Source: Symsagittifera roscoffensis (Eukaryota > Xenacoelomorpha > Acoela > Convolutidae). From it: a DNA stretch of 64,000 nucleotides. This document shows, in pieces, positions 21,904 through 34,304 of the stretch. The stretch spans positions 51,271,581-51,335,580 of the forward strand of contig NC_087066.1 of assembly GCF_963678635.1 (NCBI RefSeq). The letters are read 5' to 3'. Numbering within the stretch: the first letter of the stretch is position 1; each line of letters starts with the position of its first letter. A program made the translations under genes and the position numbers. Below the pieces are notes generated by a model that made no database searches, was not told where the DNA came from, and saw only the letters and a program-made list of their open reading frames with translations.

Positions 21904-24900
21904 GCCAGTTCTTATCCGTATATACTAGTTTCTTTTCAAAAAGGGAACTATTTGTTTTTGATTAACTAAATTTATTCAGAACAAAAGCATCTTGAAGGAA
22001 TGCCAATAATGCCAAGAACACCATCGATATTTTTTCATTTTTTTTTCAGTACCTGATTTGGCGGTGGGCGGACGCTCCCCAAAGGCCGAAAAACCGCCAT
22101 TTTTTGGTCAATTTTCCAACGCTTTTTCTCGGCCTGTTTTTTTTTCAAAAATTTAGCTTCGGCCCTGAAATTTTGGTAAAACAGGGTCTTTCTAGTGAGT
22201 TCGAAAATTCGATATGGTCAAACTATAGCATTTTTCAACGATTGACCAAAATTTTGTAAAACTCCGCCTCTCCTCCCACCTCCCTCCTCAAGAAGTCGCT
22301 GGATCCGCCCGAGTTCTCTTAATTTTTTTGCATTGTAGCTGAACGTAGCACGAAAATGGCCGAAAGACGCTCTAAAAGGGTGATTTTTGTTTCTAGAAGT
22401 TTTCGTTTCGGGGTTTTAGGAGAGTTGTAATGATGAAAAGACCAGTTTAGCTTTATAAAACAGTGCATATTACGTTACTGTAATAAATTTTTTCTCGTTC
22501 TCTTGTAAATTGTTGTGTATATTCTCATTAGGGCTGAGTGAGGTGTCCGAGGACCCAATTAATTCGATAAAAAATCATTCGTATAGATCAATTTTTCTTT
22601 CTATTAAAATTCACTAAGTTTTTTTCCGCGTGGAATTAAGAGTCGATAAACGTAGTTCAGACTTTTCTATGGGGTGTTATGATTTTTTTTCAGGAAAAGT
22701 CTAAAATTTTTTAAGGCTCAAATTTACTTTTGGCTCTTTTTCCTCATCCCCCCCCCCCCCCACTTGTAAAACCACTCGTTAGACCATAAAGTTCATGTTT
22801 GAGTGAGGTGGGGGAAAAAAGGAAAAAGGGCCTTACTTTTTTACGGTTTGACTTCTGATTTCTTTTTCAGTTGAATAGAAGGGCAATTTCCACAAGCGAA
22901 CAGTAAAAGTGTAAATGTCACCAAAAACGCGATCAACTTCTGTTTTTGCAAATGGAATTTAATTTTCAGATTTCCCAGCAACATAAAAATTTAATTGATT
23001 GATCCAGTTTTCTGAATTTGGGTCAATTTTATCAACAAAGAGCCAATCATAAATTGTTTTTGGAAATTCAAAGAGCTTTGAGGGCATCTGCTTGTTTTTT
23101 TTTGAATTTCGATAGTCAACATTTTTTTTTCTCAAAAAACAGGCCAGCATTTTTTTTCTGTTTACTGCACTCATTGACTTTTTCCAACTGCCTATTGGTT
23201 TTGTTCTAATTTTAGCTGTCCAATCACAATTGGCGAGGTTGTCGATCAGACCATTCCAGGTCAAAGCTTCGTTCCCCAAATCTGAGAGAAAAATTTCAAA
23301 TCGTGTATTTTTGGTTATTCTTCCGCCAACAAAAAACTCAAAACGTGTGCCGAATAAAAAAACTCTAACTGGCTAAAATTAAATCGCGATATGATAATTT
23401 TGAACTTTGTATACATTTTAGCCAATATAATAATTAAGAATTATCTAGGAAAGACTCATAAATTTTTTTTCAACTTTCTGTGTATCAAGGAACGATAGTG
23501 TAAAAAGCCTGATAATCGTTTGTTCCGCTAAAAGTTTTGTTGTTGGCGCAGAAAATCGGTAAAGATTTTTATTTTTGACTAAATTTTGGTCTTTGGCAAA
23601 ATGAAAACTTGTACTTAAGATATCTACGTTGAGCAAAACAGAAGTCTTCTGGAGTTTTCTGTAACTCGAAAATTAATCTAAAATATAAACATACAAAAAC
23701 TGCGCGGCTGAACAAGAACGCATTATGTAAAAACAAAGAAAATGGGCAATTTCTGCCACAGAACAGTTCTCTTAGAACATTTCGGCTGAGCCTAAAAATC
23801 ATTAATGGCGTGGCGTGCATTCATAATGCTTTTTGCCCGCCGAACCCAATACTAGAAAATAGCAGCTTTAATAAAGGCTGATGAATCATGTTTATTTGTT
23901 ACAGCAACGAGAATTAAATGTTTGTTTTGGTGAAAGCAAATACGTTTATAAAAGGAGTTTTCTGTTCAGAAACCACTCTCTTAAGTAAAACATGGTGTTT
24001 CTGGTGTGTTGCGATAATTGTTAATTACAATAATTATAAACAATAAAAAAAATATTTTTTTTTGACAAAACTCGTTTCGAGCAAAATCTTCAGGGCATAT
24101 ATCTGCTGAAACGAACGCAGGCTGCTGAAACAAACGTAGGAATTTTGTTTTCGGTTTTTCTCATTTTTTTATCAAACAAAATCAGGTACCAAAAAAACAC
24201 CAGAACGGGTCAAATGGTGTATCGTATTCAAGCTTTTTCAGTCTTAATTGGAACGACTTTGAGAAATTTTTCAAAAGATTTCTCAGTGTGGACGAAAACC
24301 AAATTTTTGGTCTTGTTTTGAGCTAATAAGGTGAGCGCGCAGGCTTACAATAGCTTATTCAAGCTTAATTTAAGCCGTGAAAATTTAATTTTGCTTAGTA
24401 TTCGGAGCTTTTAGCGCCGTTTTGGGAATCAAAACTTCAAAATCTTTAGAAGTTTCTGCAAAAAACTAGAATTTTTTTTTATTTTTCTACATTTTTTTTC
24501 GTTTTCTAGTCCTTTTTCTACAAAAACTATTTTCAACTTAGCCTATTTTTGACAATGATTGTCGAATACGTCTATTTTCAATTTTTTTTGTTCAGATTTT
24601 TATATTACACCACACAGAAAAAAACGACACTAATTTTTCAAGACTATGGTCGGAACATTCTGTGCTTTTTGCTCAGTAACCGGCTATCCTTCTTTTTCTT
24701 TCTTTTTGTTTTCCACGCGAAATCAGGTACCATAAATAATTGTCGGAATCGGTCGAGTGATACACCATATGAAAATTTTTTCAGTTGCGATTCGGACGAC
24801 ATTAAAAGTTGTTCAAAAAGTTGTTCCAGTTTTGAGATAAACTGGTTTGAAATATTTTTTTAGGTTTAGTCTAATTTCGAGCGAGTAACGATCGAGTAAC

Positions 24901-25559
24901 GCTCGTTTAAAAGAATTTCACTGTTTTTGTTAGGTTTTGGGATAAAAACTTGATTTTACTATAAAGAAAACTAGTTTCGGATGTTTCATTTGGCTTTTGT
25001 TTGGCAAAAAAAATTTTAAAAAATAATTCAAATATTGTGCAAATTTTTTTAACTCATTTATTGACGACAAATGTTGTCGATTATGCCTAATTTACAAATT
25101 TTCTACGCGATCCTATAAATTCGAATCAAACCACCCACTAAAGGGACGCTAATTTGAAAAGAAGTACAAACATTTGAGAAGTAAAAAAAAAGTTTTTCTT
25201 TTTATGAATATGGTCAGAACGTTCTGTTCTTCTTGCACAGCAACTGGCTATCTTTGTTTTGATATGTATATCGAAAGAAATGGCTAAATGGTGAAGTGAC
25301 GTGAAAAACATTTATTGATCCCGATGTGAAAGTTTTTATCAAAAATGCTTCTGTTTTTGAATTACACCATCAAAAGTTCAAAAAAATGGTCTCAATTGTT
25401 TCAGTCATAGACATTTTGAAGTTGAAAATGTTTCCTCAGATTTAATGCCTTGAAATTGATAATTGTTATAAATCAGTATTGTGCTATCACCCCACTTTTC
25501 CATTCTCTTTCATTTCACTTTTCCCTTTTCTTTCATCAATGTTTTTAATTTCTGTTCAG
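21904..25559 (+). other. GC-AG intron with dispersed repeats and a 14-base C run
   Basis: It starts GCCAGT and ends TCTGTTCAG. It contains a repeat block (22040-22330), two broken copies of the long intronic repeat family (22600-23280; 24180-25270) and a C14 run at 22748-22761. No exon is supported. Confidence 0.7.
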
Positions 25560-26093
25560 AATTTCTGTCCCATTGATGAGACGTTTGAAGTGACACGAGC
25601 GACAGATAAAGAAGTGTTCTTCCAGTTCCTCTCATTCCGATTCGTAGATGTAGACAACGTCAACAACCCCAACTACGAGACCACTGTCTACATCCACTGC
25701 TCTGCCTACCTGTGCCAGAACGGAGAGCCAGATTGCACCAACACGACTGAACTGTGCGACTCGTCGACTTCGAACCAGCGCCACAAACGATCGAGACGAC
25801 ATATTTCCAATGGACCGACAGTGGAAAAGTCGCGAACACTCGTCGCGTCATTCGGACCGGTTAAGACGAAAGCCTTCACCGAGTCTCAAATAGTTCGCGA
25901 CAACCCGAGAAGTGCATTCGGAGCGAATTTCGACTTGGCGATGAAAGTTTACAGATATTACCTAACGGATAATCTTTTGTATGTGTTGGCATTCATGACT
26001 GTTTTTATACTACTTATTACCTTCCTAACTCATTACATTAATAGTGCTGCGATAATATTCGGGGGCGCTGGCCCGAACCCAGAAACGGCTTAG
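25560..26093 (+). CDS. EGF-ZP gene, terminal exon: ZP-C, furin site, membrane anchor
   Basis: This 178-codon exon, stop included, begins NFCPIDETFEV. The ZP-C core FLSFRFVDVD and VYIHCSAYLCQNGEPDC with the C..C pairs follows. A consensus furin site (RHKRSRR, about 75 residues in) comes next, then a propeptide, then a single membrane segment (YVLAFMTVFILLITFL) and a short tail ending in TAG. ZP proteins are released by cleavage between ZP-C and the anchor and then polymerise through the ZP module, so this architecture predicts an extracellular filament or coat. The exon is clearly more GC-rich than its flanks. Confidence 0.93.
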   Translation, partial: NFCPIDETFEVTRATDKEVFFQFLSFRFVDVDNVNNPNYETTVYIHCSAYLCQNGEPDCTNTTELCDSSTSNQRHKRSRRHISNGPTVEKSRTLVASFGPVKTKAFTESQIVRDNPRSAFGANFDLAMKVYRYYLTDNLLYVLAFMTVFILLITFLTHYINSAAIIFGGAGPNPETA

Positions 26094-26430
26094 ATTTTGT
26101 ACTCTATTCGGAAATTATTACGAACATTCACAATATGAGAATCATTTAGTTTTGCGTTAATTTGATTGAAATTTTTGTAAAGTGTAAAAAGTCAATGAAG
26201 AATTTATGTTTAATTATCAAGTTTTTTACTGAACTTTAGAGTGTTATAAAAAAAAACAACTAGATTTTTCATTGCGAGTTTATTCGATAAATATGTTTCA
26301 TCAAGATAACAGATTCGAGTAAGTCATATTTTGAATAGCAACGATCCTTTTCTTGTCTTTGGGTTGCTATCGGCAATTTTTTACCTGAATGATGAGAAAG
26401 TTTGAATTAAGCTAGTAATGACTAAACCCA

Positions 26431-26436
26431 AATAAA
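26431..26436 (+). terminator. Possible polyadenylation signal of the EGF-ZP gene
   Basis: This is the first canonical AATAAA downstream of the TAG at 26091-26093. The AT-rich sequence makes chance occurrence likely. Confidence 0.35.
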
Positions 26437-27799
26437 ATGTTTTGGATATTGATGAAAAAATTATTAAATGTCGATGAACGAAGTGAAAACTCCTATATAG
26501 GTCGTGATGTTTTTTTCAGGAAAAGTCGAAAATTTGTTCAGGCTGAAATTTCTTTTGCGGTTTGACTTTTGATTTCTCTTGAATTCAGTTCATTTCTTTT
26601 AAAAGAAAGGCAAACTATCCTCTAGAACAGTAAAAGTGTAAAGGCCACAAAAAACGAGACCAACTCTTAGTTTCGAAAGTGGAAGTTGATTTACAGACTT
26701 CCAAGTTTTATAAATAGTTTACCTAATGAAAGCCTAGTAAAAATGTTATTTTATTCACAAATGTCAATCATAATTTTTGTTCTAGAGCTTCAAAGCCTAA
26801 TCAACGCGGTGAAGACTCTTATGTAGATCTTGGTGATTTTTGTTTGTTTTTTGTTCAGGAAAAAGTCTTAAAATGTGCACAAAAGTTTCTAATAACCGAG
26901 ATGTGCATTCAGACATGTTGATGCATTTATTAATACACTTAGTTTTATATGCATTTTTTGAGTTCAAGTGTTATTCATCTGCTGAAAGTCACGTAAATAG
27001 CACTCTTTAAATATGAACGTGGAAATGGCGCGAAAAAACGTCAGCGATTTCTAGTTTTCTCAAGTTGGGTTAATGGTATCAAAAAAGCGCCAGTCATAAA
27101 TTGTTTAAAGAATTTAAAGGGCATCTATTTTTTTTCTTTGAAAATCCAAAGTTGAGATTTTTTCAACCAAGTGTTTTTTATGTTTTTAGTTGCGTTCATT
27201 ACTTATCTCCAATCTTCGATTGGCTATGTTTCTTTCATTAAAATTCGAAAGTTGAGATTTTTCCATAAAACAATAAACAAGTTTTGATCCTATTACTTGC
27301 GTTCATTGATTCTTTTCAGACTACGTGTTGGCTATGATTTAATTTTAGTCACATGCTTTCAGTTGGTAGCCGAAAATCATTTCAGTTTATCACACAAATA
27401 ATTTGAAACTACCGAAATTTTTTTAAGATGAAGAAACCTAAAATTTTTTTTTCTTTTCATTTTTTTTTTTTTATTTTCGCCACTAGTCAACCAAATTAAC
27501 GGTTAAAATTATATTATTATCAGAAATAATACTTTTTGATAAACAAGTCTTTTTTTCGCCAGGGCACAAGACTACAATAGCTTTTAAAAAATTAGAAGAA
27601 TGAAAGAGAACTTTCATTCTTATATCAATGGGATAGACAGTAACAGTTTTATTTTTAGTTAAAAAAAAATTAGAAATTAAATTATTTTTTCATGTTACAA
27701 GCGAGCGAAGTGTAATGGTATCCAATCAAAGGCACAAATAAAAGAGCTCATTTGGTGGCAATTTTGCTATAATCACGATCTGTTGCGTTTCGAAGTTTT

Positions 27800-28375
27800 G
27801 TGGCGCAGTTTCGTGGCGCAGATGCGAGTCGATGAAACTCTTAAGCCTGAGGTCTCTGGTTCGTATTCGTAACTTAGCAAAAGTTTTTTTATTCAAGGCT
27901 TTATTGCAGTATCAATTTAACATTAACGCTCATTTCTTGCTTTTGTTGGCTTGGTTTTTTCTTATTGTTCAAGGCTTATTTCAGTCTTTTGAGCTGTTTT
28001 CTGTCGTTTGTGTTTGCAGTTCTCAGTATTTCAGCAACTCCTTATTGCTATTCACTAAGCATCTACAGCTGCCTTACTGAAAAATATTATTTGGAAGTTT
28101 GCAGACCATTGAGTGAACTAGGCGCAGATGCAAGGACTCTTACTGCCGAGGTCGGACATTTGAATCCGAAACTTTTATTATTCAAGGCTTGGCTGCATAG
28201 TCCAGTCAAAATAGCATACAGAGCTGCTTTATTGGTAGCTACCACTAGCACATTTTTAAGGAACCGGGGTGGAGATGCGAGAACGTGAGACTCCTAATCC
28301 AAAGGTCAGTGGTTGGAATCCGAAACATAGCAGAAGTTTTATCATTTAAGGCTTTTTTCTTAATTCAATTTTTAG
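27800..28375 (+). mobile_element. Cluster of three tRNA-Lys-like SINE units
   Basis: Three units sit near 27806, 28118 and 28266. Each carries a '(g)gcgcagatgcga' or 'ggagatgcgaga' start, an ACTCTTA or ACTCCTAATC loop-like segment, '(a)gaggtc' or 'aaggtcag', and a B-box-like GGTTCGTATTC, TTTGAATCCG or GGTTGGAATCC. The tail is shared: 'aacttagcaaaagttttt..ttcaaggctt'. The heads resemble tRNA-Lys. A similar but weaker unit is at about 1966-2050. These are retroposed SINE copies, not functional tRNAs. Confidence 0.6.
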
Positions 28376-29959
28376 AGCTGCTTTTTATCAGTTTCTCGAG
28401 TGTGTTTACAAAGTGCAGATTTGCCTCTGTGTAAAGTCTATAATTGTTCAGGCTTAGGTTAAAATTAATTACGCTAGCATAACCAAACCAGAATATTAGA
28501 CATCTTAATATAGCAGTGCTCTTTTAATTTAAGTGGACTTTTTTTCTCGGTTTTTTTTGTCTACTTTGTTTTTGTCGGTCTTTTTTTCGCAGATTGGTTT
28601 TTTCCTCGATAAGGTAAATTTTTTCCTAAAATTGAAATCGAAACTTATTAAGAAAAAAGTGAATTTCCAGCGTTACTTGTATTATAAAATTGCAGCTTCG
28701 ATTTTGTTAACTTTTTAAAGGAAAAATTTCATTTAAGAAAAAGCACAATAAACCTTTGTGACCGCAGTTTATAGGCTGTCTGTTGGCAAAAATAAAAACT
28801 CTTCCACAAGCTTTTCTTTTTTTTCTGTTTTGCGTTTCAATTATCCTGGTTTTGCTGCCGACTTGTTTTTAAATTCAAGCATCAAACAGTTTATTGAGTG
28901 TTTTCTAAGAGTTTGCTTACTGGTCTTAAAAAAATTATTGCGAACATGAAGGGTAAAGATAATTGTACTTTTGTCGTTATTTGCAGGATAACAAGGACCA
29001 TTTTATTAAGATTCATGTATTCAATACTTTAAAAGTTGTTGATTGTCAGAAGAATTGAACGGTTCCTCATATAACGATTTGTCGAAAGAAAAAAGTTCCA
29101 TGGATACATTATTTTTTTAATGGACCAGAATTTTTTAGGTTAAAATTTTTCAAAATTTTGATAATCTCACCGCTCCGTAAGGTGTTGTGCGGACATGCTC
29201 TTCCTTTTGTGATTTTAAATGTAACTGCGTCGATGCGACGACGTTGCTTACAAAATGGGATTCATCGGGGAGGGTTTTGTGTAACCCAAAAACTTTTGTC
29301 GACTTTGTTACCGCTATGCAGTTTTCGTCCAAATACTGGTTTTAGGCTATCAATTATATTTCAAGGTTTGCTTTTTCTTCAAATTGAATTTTGGTTGAGA
29401 CAAACGCATAAATGTTTGGGAGAAATAGTTTGTTTTCGACATTTTTACCTGTTTTTTTTTAAATATCATTTAATTATTTATGCCAGAGATAAACAATTAT
29501 TATCAAATCAGCTCATGAGATATCTCATGTTCAAAAAGTTGTTCGAATTTTTTAGGTAGACTCTTTGGGTGGTGAGGGGGTCGAATCTCTGAGGAGGGGC
29601 GTAGTGAGGGGCTTACCCAATCCGGAATCTGCCTCTGAGTGTTTCTGATTTTAGTTTCCACAGAGTGTCCCAATTGAAAACGTGCAACTTTAAAGACCGA
29701 ATTAGTTCGGCTCGATGTCTGTTTCAAAACATTGAAAAAAAAACAATCCTTATATTTATTAAAAATCTGAAACTTAATTCGTTTTGTGTAACTTGAAAAT
29801 CTTTAGCAAGCATTAACTGATATAAATGCATCGAGAGAATATCTTAAAAGCAGTTGAGCCTGTCGAGTGATGCCTCTGATTTTTCTTTTCATTAATTTTT
29901 TAAGCTGCAAACCTATTTTGAATTATTTTTTTATTCAAGCTAAATGATTACACTCAGAA

Positions 29960-30250
29960 TACTTCGAGTATCAAGCTATATTACTAAAAATAACTCTATA
30001 GGAGTTCAGTGTAAAATATATAATTAACATATTTAAACATTTTAGTTTCAAAATAATTGTTCATTTAGTTACTCAAGGTTGTTGTCAAAGTTTTATTAAT
30101 ATATTGATTTTTCATTTAAGTTTTGATAACAACCTTGAGTAACTAAACAAACAATTATCTCGAAAGTAAAATCTTTAATTATGTTAATTATATATTTTCC
30201 ACTGAACTCCTATTGACTTTTTTAAGTACTTTAGCTGGATACTCAAAACA
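29960..30250. mobile_element. Foldback element with arms of about 130 bp
   Basis: The left arm (29962-30090) reads TCGAGTATC, ATAGGAGTTCAGTG, 'atataattaacat' and AGTTACTCAAGGTTGTTGTC. The right arm (30122-30248) is its inverse: GATAACAACCTTGAGTAACT, 'atgttaattatatat', CACTGAACTCCTATTGAC and GATACTC. The arms nearly meet, leaving a short loop. No ORF. A MITE-type transposon is likely. Confidence 0.8.
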
Positions 30251-30274
30251 TTAAATATAATAATATCACCAGCA

Positions 30275-30630
30275 GTTATACGGGGTGGGACGCCTCCCCT
30301 CTCAGAGTTTTGACTTCGTGTCGACCCAAAGGGTCCCCCCCTTGTTTTATTTTAAGAGATCCATTTTTGTCTCACGGACCCTAATTTTTTCCAATGGCCA
30401 ATTTATGCCAATTTATTTTTTTGGGGAGGGGCCTGTTTTTTCAAAATTTCGCCTGCGGCTCAGAAAATTTGGTCAAAATAGGGTCGTTATAGTGATTTGT
30501 GAGAGCTCGGAAAATCAACTTGGTCGACCTAAAAAATAGTCGACAAAATCTTTGATTCTTTTTTTTGAAAATCCGCACACCATTTTTGCAAAAATTTTAC
30601 ATCTGCCCCTGAATGGAACTATATGGACTG
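30275..30630 (+). repeat. GC-richer dispersed repeat
   Basis: It is related to 20545-20735 (inverse) and 22040-22330. Shared blocks include 'aaagggtccccc', 'agagatccatttttg', 'gggcctgttttttcaaaatttcg' and 'ctcagaaaatttggtcaaaatagggtc'. Non-coding. Confidence 0.6.
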
Positions 30631-31796
30631 TTATTAAACATACGTGGTTTTAATGCCGGGATTGTCCGGGTGTGCGGGGTTGTCCTGCGTGTATTTATCT
30701 AACAACAAAAGTCACGACAAGCCGAGTTCGGTTGTGCTGGCTTAAAGGTTCAATGTTTCTGCTGTCTTCTTCCAATTGATACAATTTCACAGAGAAAATC
30801 CTAGATCCGCACCTGAATGATTTTTGTTTTTATTTTCAAATTTTACAGATTTTCCTACTTGTTCATGTTAATTTTTTCCATTGTTGTAGAGGAATTTTAA
30901 TCAGTTTTTGTTATGAATTGATTTTTTCATGCAAAGAGATTTATATATTCCTCTTACGCCAATTTTGATGAGTGGTACTGATTGTGGTGTTGTTTTCGAA
31001 GGCAAGTGTCTTGTACTCGGGAAGTTTAATTTTTTCCCTCAAACGTTTTACGAACACATTTTCATCTTGCTTCATTACTGAATCATAACAATTTGCCGGT
31101 TTTTTTTGCACATGGATGTTGCGATTGTCATTTAAGGTCCAAGGACAATGTCAACTTTGAAAGAATTCATAAAATTGAATAAATTTAAAGAAAAATTGGA
31201 ATTTGTTTGAGATAAATTTTTTGAAAGAAATCCCCCTACACGCTTTAAAAGAACAAAAAGATGTCACCAGCGTCTGAAGAGTCTAGCTACGTATTAATAG
31301 TTTCAAACAGCCTGCTTCAAATCAGTTTGAAACGATTTCTGAGAAGGAATAAGCAGGAACGCGTTGATAGAACGAACTATGCCGCGCGGTAAGTCCTAAT
31401 TTAGACAAATTGGAAATTTCCAACCCGCCATTTAATTAAAAAGTTTGGTGACAGGGTGATTTTTTAAAATTTGTCCCCAGGGCGTCAAAAGCCTGCAAAT
31501 TATGTAAAAGGAATTTTTTTCAAAAGTGGTTAGTAAAATTAGAAAATTATTTGAAGAAAAAAAACCACACCGAACCCAAATATTACTTGCTTTCTTCGAA
31601 AATCAAATTAATTAATACCAATCAGCTGCCTTTTCAAAAGTAGGCTTTGTAGATTATTTTGTCGACCATTGTAGCCACTCCTTTTTTCCATCAATATCTG
31701 TTGTTAAGAAAAACTAAGAATGTCTGAAAGAACAAGAAACTGAGCAAGCAAAAAAATTCCGTCACTTTACTCAAAAGTTGGAACAAAAAACTTGAC

Positions 31797-31995
31797 GATG
31801 TGTGTGTGTAGGTGTGTGGTGTATGTGTGTGTGCGTGCGTGTGTGTGAGTGTGTATGTGAGTGTGTGCGTGTGTGTGTGTGTGCTTAAGTATGCGTATGT
31901 GTCTGTGTATTTATATGTATATAGGCATGTGTAGTTGTATGTGTATGTGGGTTGTGGGTGTGTGTTGTGTGTGCGTGTGTCTGCAGGTGTAATTG
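31797..31995. repeat. TG-rich microsatellite
   Basis: About 200 bases of interrupted (TG)n with TATG and GCG variants. ORFs called across it on either strand are artefacts of the repeat. Confidence 0.95.
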
Positions 31996-32009
31996 TTGAT
32001 TTTGGACTG

Positions 32010-32470
32010 ATTATGATAATTGTTCCGACTTTCGTAACGAAAGTAACGGAATGTTTGTGCTCGGGGTGGGTTTTTTCTTCAGACAAACTTCGACTTTTCA
32101 ACAAACAACTTTTGATGGTTTTTTAAACAGTTGTCCTGAGCTTAATTTTAGAAAAATATATATTTCACCTGTGCTCCTTTTTCGCAAAGTCACGGGGATT
32201 TAAAGATTGCCACTTTGATCAATTTGGGACAATTAACGCGCGATATTTTTCGCTCTAGTAACGCGTAAGCGGAGATTTAATCCGTCTTAGAAATCGTTCC
32301 AAATTGGTTGACGGAAGCTTATTTGCCTTAATTGGTTAGTTACTGGGAGCAAAATCTAATTTATTTTTTCTACATTTAATTTTTCATTTTATTTCTGCTC
32401 CATAGACTTTAAAAGGCAGTCGGAACATTCAGGGCCTCGCCTTGATACGAGCAGCCTTGTTTTATTTAGT
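32010..32470 (+). repeat. Dispersed 'gcgcgatat' family, copy 2
   Basis: It runs from 'ccgactttcgtaacgaaagtaacgg' through CAATTAACGCGCGATAT, ACGCGTAAGCGGAGATTTAA and 'tccgtct' to 'ggcagtcggaacattcagggc' and 'tacgagcag'. The same order, reversed, is seen at 55655-56185 and 58550-58990. No ORF. Confidence 0.75.
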
Positions 32471-34304
32471 AGCACAGCATGTTTGGTTAACCAAGCGGTT
32501 ATTTTGAGTTTACATGTTTGTCCAAAAAGGATGCCAAACGGTAGGCTAACAAAATTTGCTGTTATTTGAGCAACCCGGAAATTTTTTTGTTTTGTTTTGA
32601 TGATACAAAAATATTCTTTATTGATGAATGCAAACTTTGATCTTTCTGAACATTTTCTTTTGCTTTTCTGATATGAGCCATCTTTGAGGTCCAATTAATT
32701 TTTCCCATGAATATTCGTTACTTTCTATTTTGCCTCCCAAAAAGGGTAGAGACTTGCCACTTTTCATTATCTGTTCACGCCTTCCACTCGGCACTAATTA
32801 GCCTGGCTTTTGTTTGGTAGAATCCTCCGCGGGTTGCCCAACAGTGCCAGCCGCAAAACACCTCCCGCAACTACCCATCTATCTACCTTTTATTCTCTCC
32901 TCTCCTTTTGGCATATCTCCCAAAAATCCAGCACATATAACCCGGATATTTTCCCTGTTTTGCCCGCACTGGTTTTTATTTTACCCGGATAATACTTTTG
33001 CACCCATCTATTTTGGCACCATGAGATTTAGCCTCAAAATGCAGCCCGAATTATGGGCGCTATAGTTTATTGCCCGAGGGTAAAGTATGGAATACTGTCG
33101 TTATATTATATTGGTCTATCGGGCTTAAGTGGCCAACGGTTATTACGCTTCTTACTAAAAATCTAGCGTGCTAGTTATGTAGCTTATCTGAAAAGTAACA
33201 CATGGAAAAATACCTGAGTGTTGGCGTGTGTGTGTAAGTATAGTCCTAATACATTGCTGATGGCATGTTGCTCTTTTAAAGCCAGGCGCCAATATATTTA
33301 TTCCTAATTCCCCGTTTTATTATTCTGAGCCTTGTTTTTGGTTGGCGCCATTTTTACCAATGCACTTTTCCCGTGTCAAATATAAGCCCCACTTTTTCCT
33401 TTTTGTTGCTTGTAAATTTAAAAGTTGCGTAAAATAATCGAGAATTGAGCATCAATTTTGGGCAAGTTGTGCTGGTCTTTTTTGACAGAAATCTCTCGAT
33501 TAGATAATAAACCAACCCCCCCCCCCCCTCCCGACTCATCTCTCTTTTTACAAAGGACACAAGACGCTATTGATAAGTGGTCTCTTTTGAATTGTCCGCT
33601 CAAATCTTTTAAATCGGCGTCTTTGTAATTATCTCGTCAAATTTGAGCACAAATCTATGCGATTTCTTTGTCCAAGGTGTTGCATTTAACTATCTTTCAA
33701 AATAGCCAAAATAGGTTCACGAGTTAATTTTATTGCCAAATAAATTTGGCTCAATTATCACAGCTTTTGTTAATTTTTAAGGTATAACAATTTATTAAAA
33801 ATCGAAAAAATAGATCGTACCCAGCTGAGAACCATAAATTTAACTAATTGACCTACTTTTAGCTCAAAAATTGCTAAGATAAATTAATTATTTTGACTTT
33901 CACAAAATATATTGTTTTTCGAATTGAGTTTGTCATTGATTTGTTTTATTTATCGTTAAATTTAGAAGCAGAGTTGTAGCTTCATTTCTTTGTTTCCTCA
34001 AAACTCTCGAGAGCAACAAAATGTCTCGACATCGTAAATTTTTTTTACAATTTCGTCCAAAAAAATTCTCTCGGTAGCTTGGCTTTTTACGGTCTAAAAA
34101 AATTTCAATTATTGCTTAAATTATTTCTACTAATAAAGTGAACATTTAGTTTGTTCTGTGTAGTTATATGGCGTCCTTGGCAGCTCACTTTCTTTTCTCC
34201 CAAGTGTACTAACTGTACAAAAAACTTGGAAACGAATTTATTATTATTGAGTCCAATTCTCAACACCCCCCTCCCCCTCGTTCTCTCTGGCTACAGCTCT
34301 GTCG

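Larger units (their letters stand above)
26094..34304. other. Region between the two genes: repeats, no supported gene
   Basis: An AATAAA at 26431-26436 is a possible polyadenylation signal for the EGF-ZP gene, 338 nt after its stop. Beyond it lie intronic-family repeats (26450-27560), a cluster of tRNA-like SINE units (27800-28375), a foldback (29960-30250), a GC-richer repeat (30275-30630), a TG microsatellite (31797-31995), a 'gcgcgatat' family copy (32010-32470) and a C13 run (33516-33528). The C-rich stretch 32810-33050 is open in two frames but shows no recognisable protein. Confidence 0.6.

Noticed and set aside
29150-29560. Opposed ORFs of 60 and 133 codons as a small gene
   Set aside because: No domain, no splice context and an ordinary AT-rich translation. 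It may be repeat debris.
31691-32104. 137-codon minus-strand ORF rich in Thr/His/Tyr
   Set aside because: It is a translation of the TG microsatellite.
32810-33065. Possible exon in a C-rich patch
   Set aside because: Two overlapping frames are open, but neither gives a recognisable protein or good splice signals.
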